Source of the DNA: CBDUEV01 sp965366365
Lineage (GTDB): Bacteria; Actinomycetota; Acidimicrobiia; Spongiisociales; JAENVV01
Reading direction: 5' to 3'
Length of the DNA: 9,598 nucleotides
Assembly (NCBI GenBank): GCA_965366365.1
Contig: CBDUEV010000092.1
Span: 1-9,598 of the forward strand
The position numbers were made by a program, and so were the translations under genes. Shown here piece by piece: positions 6,048-9,598 of the stretch; positions within the stretch are counted from its first letter, which is position 1; every line of letters starts with the position of its first letter. A model generated the notes under the pieces. It worked only from the letters and a program-made list of their open reading frames with translations. It searched no databases and was not told the origin of the DNA.

Positions 6048-6850
6048 GCCCGGCGCCGTGCTCGAACGGCGAGAAAGACCACGGCTGCCCCCAGGAGTCC
6101 CGCCACCACGCCGCTCACGACCGGATCCGGCGCGGGCAGCTCGGCGAGGCGGCTCCGAAGGCTGATCGGGTTGGCAAACTCCATGACCTGCCAGTCCCGT
6201 TGCTCGGCGAGTTCGCGGAGTTCCTTGTCGGGGTTGACGACGACCGGATGGCCGACTGCTTCGAGCATCGGACGGTCGGTCATCGAATCCGAGTACGAAT
6301 ACGAGTCGGCCAGCGAGAGCCCATCCCGCTCCGCCATGGCCCGCATGGCTTCCGCCTTGCCCTCGGCGTAGGCGTAGAAGTCGAGCTCACCGGTGTATTT
6401 GCCGTCGGGTCCGATCTTCGAACGAGTGGCGATCACCTCGTCGATGCCGAGGAACTCGGCCAGCGGTTTCACGACCTCGTAGGGGCTCGACGAGATGACG
6501 ATCACCCGGCGGCCGGCGCGGCGGTGCTCGGCGATGATGTTCAACGCCTCCTCGAAGACGAGCGGCGTGACGACGTCGTGGACCGTATCAGCGACGAGCT
6601 GTTCGATTTCGCGTTGGTCCCAGCCGATCGTCAATGCGGTGAGCTGTTCGCGAACCTTCTCGATCTGGTCGTGATCGGCCCCCACCATCGAATAGACGAG
6701 TTGCGCAATGCCCGCCTGCAGGAGGGCTCGACGGTTTAAGAATCCGGCCTTGTAGAGAGGTCTTCCGAACGCCAACGTCGACGACTTGGCGATGACCGTC
6801 TTGTCGAGGTCGAAGAAGGCCGCCCCCTGGCCCTTGGTGACTGGCTCCAT
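6044..6850 (-). CDS. HAD-IB family phosphatase with C-terminal membrane anchor
   Basis: A 268-residue HAD-superfamily subclass IB hydrolase, the group that includes phosphoserine phosphatase-like SerB1/CicA proteins. All catalytic motifs are present: motif I FFDLDKT (12-18, nucleophile Asp14 and acid/base Asp16), motif II VISSS (118-122), Lys165 in AEGKAEAM, and motif IV YSDSMTD (186-192, Asp188 and Asp192). It should therefore be an active Mg-dependent phosphatase. The helical cap lies between motifs I and II. The last 25 residues form a membrane helix (about 244-263) followed by RARRRA, a positive cytoplasmic end typical of a tail anchor. This hints at a membrane substrate such as a lipid phosphate, but that is inference. 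A TAGAAT hexamer 6 nt before the ATG suggests a leaderless mRNA. The last 4 nt overlap the M48 peptidase start, forming a two-gene operon. Confidence 0.93.
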   Translation of the reverse strand: MEPVTKGQGAAFFDLDKTVIAKSSTLAFGRPLYKAGFLNRRALLQAGIAQLVYSMVGADHDQIEKVREQLTALTIGWDQREIEQLVADTVHDVVTPLVFEEALNIIAEHRRAGRRVIVISSSPYEVVKPLAEFLGIDEVIATRSKIGPDGKYTGELDFYAYAEGKAEAMRAMAERDGLSLADSYSYSDSMTDRPMLEAVGHPVVVNPDKELRELAEQRDWQVMEFANPISLRSRLAELPAPDPVVSGVVAGLLGAAVVFLAVRARRRA

Positions 6851-6862
6851 CTCGCCATTCTA
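6851..6862 (-). promoter_or_regulatory. Putative -10 box for leaderless HAD/M48 operon
   Basis: Reading the minus strand, TAGAAT (6857-6862) is followed by GGCGAG and the ATG at 6850. The 6-nt spacing places the transcript start at the ATG. GGCGAG abuts the start and cannot serve as a properly spaced Shine-Dalgarno. No clear -35 box is seen. Confidence 0.55.
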
Positions 6863-6980
6863 CGTGCCGGACGCGGTTGGCCGAGAAGATAGGCAGGACC
6901 GAGAGCGTTTCGGCCGTTGCCGCCGGAAGCCTCTGGCCGCATTTGGGTCGCTTTTGGGATTCTGTCGTCGGAAGGCCACG

Positions 6981-6986
6981 AGGTGG
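6981..6986 (+). promoter_or_regulatory. Ribosome binding site deciding the SRPBCC start
   Basis: AGGTGG lies 7 nt before ATG 6994. It excludes the in-frame upstream start at 6877, which would add 39 residues unlike the family. Confidence 0.7.
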
Positions 6987-6993
6987 GATATTC

Positions 6994-7461
6994 ATGAGAA
7001 TACGAGCGAGTATCACGATCGATCGCCCGCCAGACCAGGTGTTCCCCTGGGTGGAGGACCCCGACCGGGCCATGGAATGGCAGACACAGGTGACGGGAGG
7101 GCAGATCGTCGAGGAGGCCCCCGGTTGGGTGGGCACGACGTTCACCGAAACCATCACCGAGAGCGGACGCAGCACGGAACTGCGCGGAACGGTCACCGCA
7201 TTCGCCAAGGACCACTACATGGGGTTTCACCTGGAGGGCGACCACAACGAGGTGGACGTTCTGTTCGCCCTCGAAGGGCGCGACGGAAGGACTCGGCTCA
7301 CCCAGTCGGCAGAGGTGCAATTCAAGGGCATCGTGCGGATGGCGGGATGGCTCCTGGGCCCGATCCTGAGGCGACGCATGCAAGCGCAGACCCATCGCGA
7401 GTTGCTGGCATTGAAAGCGCTCTGCGAAGGGGAGCGTCGAAGCGCCCAGGCCGGCCCATAG
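6994..7461 (+). CDS. SRPBCC-family (polyketide cyclase/START-like) protein
   Basis: A 155-residue protein with the helix-grip fold typical of SRPBCC / Polyketide_cyc2 domains, which bind hydrophobic ligands in a deep cavity. MRIRASITIDRPPDQVFPWVEDPDRAMEWQ (1-30) is the classic first strand and helix pair. It is followed by strands GTTFTETI (47-54), TELRGTVTAF (61-70), HYMGFHLEG (74-82), EVDVLFALEG (86-95), TRLTQSAEVQF (100-110) and the long C-terminal helix with GWLLGPILRRRMQAQTHREL (118-137). No enzyme-specific residues can be named, so the ligand and role are unknown; many relatives are annotated only as SRPBCC proteins. It is transcribed divergently from the HAD gene across 143 bp and precedes the LuxR-type regulator by 85 bp on the same strand. 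That regulator appears to have its own promoter. Confidence 0.88.
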   Translation: MRIRASITIDRPPDQVFPWVEDPDRAMEWQTQVTGGQIVEEAPGWVGTTFTETITESGRSTELRGTVTAFAKDHYMGFHLEGDHNEVDVLFALEGRDGRTRLTQSAEVQFKGIVRMAGWLLGPILRRRMQAQTHRELLALKALCEGERRSAQAGP

Positions 7462-7495
7462 GGGCGGTCCGTTCGTCGCCAGGGGTGGCCGTTCG
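7461..7495 (+). repeat. Imperfect direct repeat upstream of the regulator promoter
   Basis: GGGGCGGTCCGTTCG (7461-7475) and GGGGTGGCCGTTCG (7482-7495) are near copies 21 nt apart, about two helical turns, just upstream of the regulator's -10 box. A closely related sequence, GCGGTGGCCGTTCGTCG, occurs at 16-32. This could be a regulator binding site or a small dispersed repeat. Confidence 0.35.
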
Positions 7496-7531
7496 GCAGC
7501 CGATGGGTTCTCGGTGGCCCGGCTCGCTCCT

Positions 7532-7546
7532 TGCTACCGTGTCGGC
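7532..7546 (+). promoter_or_regulatory. Putative extended -10 promoter, leaderless start of the regulator
   Basis: TGC-TACCGT (7532-7540) fits the extended -10 pattern TGn-TANNNT. It is followed by 6 nt (GTCGGC) and the GTG start at 7547. No Shine-Dalgarno precedes the GTG and no -35 box is obvious, as is common for extended -10 promoters. Confidence 0.55.
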
Positions 7547-8140
7547 GTGCCGATCGAGCTGACCGTGGTCCATCCCTCGCTTTCCTTCGTTCGAGGGCTG
7601 AGTGCCAGCTTCGACTCCGCCGAATACCTTCTCGTGCGGCCCGACGATCGCCAGGGGGAGCCGAGGGGGGTGGTGTTGTTCGCCGTGGCCGAGGAGGCAG
7701 GCTGGGAGCGCTTGGAGCGGCTGTGTGCCAACCCGGACGCCACCGTTGTCGCCTTGATTCCGACCCTCGAAGTGCCGAGCTACGCCAGGGCGCTGTCTGC
7801 CGGGGCCGCCGGAGTCGCCCACGTCGACGCCGACCCGGAAACGATCAGGGTGGTGACCGAGGCGGCGCTGGCCGCCGAGGTGGTGTTGCCTGCGGAAGCC
7901 GCGCGCGCCATGGCCCGCCACCTCACCGGGAGGGAGAAAGCGTCGTCGAGCCTCGACGGCTCCGAGCTGGAGATGCTCCAGAAGCTGTCCGACGGCGCCA
8001 CCGTCGTTGCCCTGGCTGATTCACTGTTCCTCGCCGAGCGGACAGTCCGGCGGAAGCTGCAGGGCATCTATTTGAAGCTGGGCGTCGGCGGCCGAGCTGA
8101 GGCCCTCAAGAGGGCGGCTCAGCTCGGCCTGCTCGACTGA
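7547..8140 (+). CDS. LuxR/NarL-type regulator with atypical receiver domain
   Basis: A 197-residue two-domain transcription regulator. The C-terminal part (about 137-194) is a LuxR/GerE helix-turn-helix: SELEMLQKLSDG, VVALADSLFLAERTVRRKLQGIYLKLGVGGRAEALKRAAQLGLL, with the recognition helix around ERTVRRKLQGIYLKLGV. The N-terminal part (1-120) has receiver-like strand and helix order, but the phosphorelay residues are missing. The acidic pair after strand 1 is replaced by VVHPS (7-11). Strand 3 (GVVLFAVAEE, 41-50) has no phospho-acceptor Asp. The usual Lys near the end of strand 5 is replaced in GVAHVD (89-94). It probably acts independently of phosphorylation or senses something else. GTG 7547 is chosen over ATG 7514 because homology starts at PIELTVVHPS and a -10 box ends 6 nt upstream. 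It converges on the PLDc_N gene across 6 bp. Confidence 0.88.
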   Translation: MPIELTVVHPSLSFVRGLSASFDSAEYLLVRPDDRQGEPRGVVLFAVAEEAGWERLERLCANPDATVVALIPTLEVPSYARALSAGAAGVAHVDADPETIRVVTEAALAAEVVLPAEAARAMARHLTGREKASSSLDGSELEMLQKLSDGATVVALADSLFLAERTVRRKLQGIYLKLGVGGRAEALKRAAQLGLLD

Positions 8141-8155
8141 TGGGCATCAGGTCGA
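8133..8155. terminator. Hairpin spanning both stop codons of convergent genes
   Basis: TCGACTGATG (8133-8142) can pair with CATCAG-GTCGA (8145-8155) with one bulged G and GG at the tip, giving up to 10 base pairs. It contains the TGA of the regulator (8138-8140) and the TGA of the minus-strand PLDc_N gene (8147-8149). Its symmetry would let it serve both transcripts. No U-tract follows on either side, so it is a candidate bidirectional, U-less terminator. Confidence 0.4.
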
Positions 8156-8410
8156 CGTCGGACCGGAAGCCACCTGCCCCCCAGCTGTGTCGGCTGCTTG
8201 CCGAAATCTGGGTCGCCCGGCGACCAGGTAGACGATGGATCCGAGCAACGGCACGAGAATGACGAGGCCGAGCCACGCGTACCGGTGAAACCCGGTGTGG
8301 GATAGCTGTTCGTCGGAGGCGCCCGACAGGTCGATGAGCACCCACAGCATCAGGGCGAGCGGGGCGAAAGCCAGGAGAAGGACGAGGATTTCGAGGAGCC
8401 GGATGGACAT
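8147..8410 (-). CDS. PLDc_N-type small membrane protein (copy 2)
   Basis: An 87-residue protein with two membrane helices (about 5-27 and 43-64) and the signature of the phospholipase D-nuclease N-terminal (PLDc_N, PF13396) domain: GFHRYAWLGLVILVPLLGSIVYLVAGRPRFRQ (40-71). Stand-alone PLDc_N proteins are common in actinobacteria and have no proven function; the name comes from their fusion to cardiolipin synthases, and no catalytic HKD motif is present here. The C-terminal 16 residues are Gly/Ser/Thr-rich. ATG 8410 is the first start after an in-frame stop 6 nt upstream, with no Shine-Dalgarno, so it may depend on coupling or a leader from the upstream gene (56 bp away). It is a clear paralogue of the next gene. 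Confidence 0.85.
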   Translation of the reverse strand: MSIRLLEILVLLLAFAPLALMLWVLIDLSGASDEQLSHTGFHRYAWLGLVILVPLLGSIVYLVAGRPRFRQAADTAGGQVASGPTST

Positions 8411-8466
8411 CGGCTAGGCCGTCGAGCTCTCGGTGGAGGCGTTCGGTTGTCCGTGCGTTCGCTCGA

Positions 8467-8724
8467 TCACTGCGCGTCGGAGGCAGGGAGGCGGCGCTCG
8501 GCAGCCGAGGATTGCCGGATCTTGGGGTACGCCACCGCGAAGTAGGCGATCGAACCGAGGACGGGGAGCACCACGACGATCGCCAGCCAGACGTAGCGAT
8601 TGAACCCCGACTCAGCCATCTGCTGATCCGTGGCCGTCGCCAGACTGATCAGCGCAGCCAGCATCAAACCCATCAGGCCCAAGCCCACCACCACCAGGAC
8701 GAATCCGAAACCTGCCATTGCCAC
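8467..8724 (-). CDS. PLDc_N-type small membrane protein (copy 1)
   Basis: An 85-residue two-helix membrane protein (about 6-29 and 43-64), paralogous to its downstream neighbour: both share GF-x-RYxWL, PxLGSIxY and a basic PxxRQ end (here GFNRYVWLAIV, PVLGSIAYF, YPKIRQ). It belongs to the PLDc_N domain type without a phospholipase domain. The start is either GTG 8724 or ATG 8718, since both are served by GAGGTGG (spacing 4 or 10 nt). GTG is taken here, and the two differ by only two residues. A good promoter lies at 8859-8887 with a leader of roughly 128 nt holding a strong hairpin. Both copies probably sit in one transcript that ends at the hairpin beyond copy 2. Role unknown; likely a membrane accessory protein. 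Confidence 0.85.
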   Translation of the reverse strand: MAMAGFGFVLVVVGLGLMGLMLAALISLATATDQQMAESGFNRYVWLAIVVVLPVLGSIAYFAVAYPKIRQSSAAERRLPASDAQ

Positions 8725-8728
8725 GTCA

Positions 8729-8735
8729 CCACCTC
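8729..8735 (-). promoter_or_regulatory. Ribosome binding site of PLDc_N copy 1
   Basis: GAGGTGG on the minus strand lies 4 nt from GTG 8724 and 10 nt from ATG 8718. The spacing does not fully settle which start is used. Confidence 0.65.
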
Positions 8736-8794
8736 GAACTCAAGTCGTGAGCATCTCTCACTGTGGGTGATCGTAGGTCACGATCCGGTGTCGA

Positions 8795-8817
8795 TCCCGG
8801 CCTATCGATGGCCGGGA
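8795..8817. promoter_or_regulatory. Strong hairpin in the leader of the PLDc_N operon
   Basis: TCCCGGCC (8795-8802) and GGCCGGGA (8810-8817) form a perfect 8-bp, nearly all-GC stem with a 7-nt loop, TATCGAT. It is followed by CCGGCC and CCCGG half-sites, giving alternative pairings. It lies in the leader predicted for the minus-strand transcript, about 70 nt before the PLDc_N start. No T-run is adjacent, so it is more likely an mRNA regulatory or stabilising structure or an operator than a terminator. Confidence 0.5.
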
Positions 8818-8858
8818 CCGGCCAATCCCGGTTCGCCCCGCATCGGGTTCAAACCTTC

Positions 8859-8887
8859 CTTATCGCGCTTCGGGCACCGCCTGACAA
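8859..8887 (-). promoter_or_regulatory. Sigma70-like promoter for the PLDc_N genes
   Basis: On the minus strand TTGTCA (8882-8887, 5 of 6 to TTGACA) is followed by 17 bp and GATAAG (8859-8864, 4 of 6 to TATAAT). It predicts a start near 8852 and a leader of about 128 nt. Its -35 box is back to back with that of the opposite promoter. Confidence 0.6.
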
Positions 8888-8896
8888 GACCTTGTC
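8883..8896. repeat. Inverted repeat joining two divergent -35 boxes
   Basis: GACAAG and CTTGTC are perfect inverse copies around the dinucleotide AC. The two arms make up most of the opposed -35 elements. This could simply reflect two -35 boxes or be an operator for one regulator controlling both directions. Confidence 0.5.
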
Positions 8897-8920
8897 GCAG
8901 CTCCGGTCAACCCATACGTT
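8892..8920 (+). promoter_or_regulatory. Sigma70-like promoter for the Tad-type operon
   Basis: TTGTCG (8892-8897, 4 of 6 to TTGACA) is followed by exactly 17 bp and TACGTT (8915-8920, fitting TANNNT). It predicts a transcript start near 8928 and a leader of about 22 nt that carries the AGGAG ribosome binding site. Confidence 0.6.
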
Positions 8921-8938
8921 GCGGACACGCCAGCAGAG

Positions 8939-8943
8939 AGGAG
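8939..8943 (+). promoter_or_regulatory. Ribosome binding site supporting a TTG start
   Basis: AGGAG within a purine-rich stretch lies 6 nt before TTG 8950. The open frame extends back to 8512, but upstream sequence overlaps the opposite-strand gene and the promoter, so TTG 8950 is the sensible start. Confidence 0.7.
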
Positions 8944-8949
8944 AGAACC

Positions 8950-9504
8950 TTGGCGACCCTGTCCGTATGGACCCCGCACGACGGCCTCCTGGCATGCGTC
9001 GCTCCGCTCGGTTTGGCGGCATCGGTCGGAACTGCGCTCATGGTGGATCTCGACCCCGCAGGACCCGACTACCCCGGCGAGCTCTCGCTGGCGAAGCTCG
9101 TTGCCGACGGCCCCCGGCGAGCCGACCTCGAGCCCAGAAGCCGGGGTCTGGCGGTTCTCCGAAACGGCGGGGTCGACGGCACCGGGGACGGCGACGTTGC
9201 CGAGGTCCTCGAGGCCCTGGCCGGCGGGTGGCCCCAGGTGGTCTTGAGGCTCCCGCCGACACCTCGTCCCCCGGACGCCCGGCGGGTCGTTCCGGTACTC
9301 GCCACCCTGCCCGGTCCCCTGACGGTCCCGTGGACGGGACCGGCCGTGCAGCAGCCGACCGGTCTCGCCATGGCGCGCCAGGTGCCCGGCGTCACGCTTC
9401 CCCGGCCCGGGCGGGCGACATTGCTGGGCCTCCTCAGGGGGACCGTGCGGCCCCGCAGTCGGTGGATTCGCGCCTGGCGCCCTGTCTGGGAGATGCCCTG
9501 GTGA
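8950..9504 (+). CDS. CpaE/MinD-like protein lacking a P-loop, Tad-type locus
   Basis: A 184-residue protein that looks like a shortened MinD/CpaE-type domain from a Tad/Flp pilus or type II/IV secretion locus. After a first strand LSVWTPHDG (4-12), where a normal relative has the deviant Walker A (KGGxGKT), comes LLACVAPLGLAASVGTALMVDLDPAGPDYPGELSLAKLV: VDLDP (32-36) matches the MinD VDLD strand, yet no Gly-Lys-Thr precedes it. RGLAVLRNGG (65-74) and the AEVLEALAGGWPQVVLRLPP part (84-103) resemble the later strands of the fold. It therefore probably does not bind ATP in the usual way. It starts at TTG with a good Shine-Dalgarno and promoter, and its stop overlaps the next GTG start by GTGA, so the two genes are coupled. 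If the next gene is the CpaF/TadA ATPase, the role is in pilus assembly or localisation. The family call is inference. Confidence 0.7.
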   Translation: MATLSVWTPHDGLLACVAPLGLAASVGTALMVDLDPAGPDYPGELSLAKLVADGPRRADLEPRSRGLAVLRNGGVDGTGDGDVAEVLEALAGGWPQVVLRLPPTPRPPDARRVVPVLATLPGPLTVPWTGPAVQQPTGLAMARQVPGVTLPRPGRATLLGLLRGTVRPRSRWIRAWRPVWEMPW

Positions 9505-9598
9505 GCGTCGAACGCGTCGTCGAGCGCCTGCTCACCTCGGATCTGCCGTTTGAACGGCAGATCCTGCTGGCCGAAGCCGAGCGCATCGTGGCCGACGA
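9501..9598 (+). CDS. Start of a gene, possibly CpaF/TadA ATPase (partial, runs off the window)
   Basis: A GTG start overlapping the preceding TGA (GTGA) opens a frame that continues past the window end. Only 32 codons are visible: VSVERVVERLLTSDLPFERQ and then ILLAEAERIVAD. This is a charged amphipathic helical start, consistent with but not proof of the N-terminal region that precedes the GspE/TadA-type ATPase core. The guess rests on the upstream CpaE-like neighbour and tight coupling. A strong inverted repeat occupies codons 13-22. Confidence 0.55.
   Translation, partial: MSVERVVERLLTSDLPFERQILLAEAERIVAD
9539..9564. repeat. 12-bp perfect inverted repeat inside the start of the last gene
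   Basis: GGATCTGCCGTT (9539-9550) and AACGGCAGATCC (9553-9564) are exact inverse copies separated by TG. As RNA it could form an 11-bp stem with a 4-nt loop, 36 nt after the start codon. It is translated through as part of SDLPFERQIL. No T-run follows, so it is not a classical terminator. Confidence 0.85.

Noticed and set aside
5295..6371. Long plus-strand open frame (358 codons) opposite the M48 and HAD genes
   Set aside because: It lies over two genes with all catalytic motifs on the minus strand, and its product shows only charged low-complexity residues. It is a shadow frame.

Overview
The window is GC-rich, densely packed bacterial chromosome. It has many GTG/TTG starts, stop/start overlaps of the GTGA type, and several starts that look leaderless. 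Together with the protein families seen (actinobacterial TPR-like protein, HAD-IB phosphatase, PLDc_N membrane proteins, Tad-pilus genes), this suggests an actinobacterium, perhaps of the Acidimicrobiia. The taxon is an inference from style and families; no marker gene is present. I see no tRNA, rRNA, CRISPR array, insertion sequence or phage gene, and no gene-free stretch longer than about 225 bp.

Left part (1-1988, all minus strand): a four-helix membrane protein of unknown family (1515-1988), a TPR-like cytosolic protein (918-1376) and a stand-alone GTP cyclohydrolase II, ribA (95-790), for riboflavin synthesis. A divergent promoter region (1989-2145) leads into a plus-strand run (2146-4978). 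This run holds a secreted or anchored protein with a C-terminal membrane segment, a GNAT acetyltransferase, two adjacent UPF0145/YbjQ-family paralogues (one with an Ala/Pro/Ser tail, one with an N-terminal membrane anchor), and a polytopic membrane protein that resembles a catalytically degenerate PrsW-type intramembrane protease. These genes abut or lie a few bases apart, so they are probably co-transcribed at least in part.

The run converges, with a single base between stop codons, on a minus-strand pair: a membrane-anchored HAD-IB phosphatase (6044-6850) overlapping by GTGA an M48 metallopeptidase (4980-6047). Diverging from these are an SRPBCC/polyketide-cyclase-like protein (6994-7461) and a LuxR-type regulator whose receiver domain lacks every phosphorelay residue (7547-8140). 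The regulator converges on two paralogous PLDc_N-type small membrane proteins on the minus strand, across a hairpin that spans both stop codons.

At the right end (8725-9598), a pair of back-to-back sigma70-like promoters drives the PLDc_N genes leftwards and a probable Tad/Flp pilus operon rightwards. That operon begins with a CpaE/MinD-like protein without a P-loop, followed by the first 32 codons of the next gene, perhaps the CpaF/TadA ATPase. The start of that gene contains a 12-bp perfect inverted repeat.

The points most worth a second look are: a repeated promoter layout (a -10 box exactly 6 nt before the start codon) at four genes, pointing to leaderless mRNAs; the palindrome inside the last gene; the back-to-back promoters with a long structured leader; and the UPF0145 pair next to a dead-looking PrsW homologue and an M48 protease.
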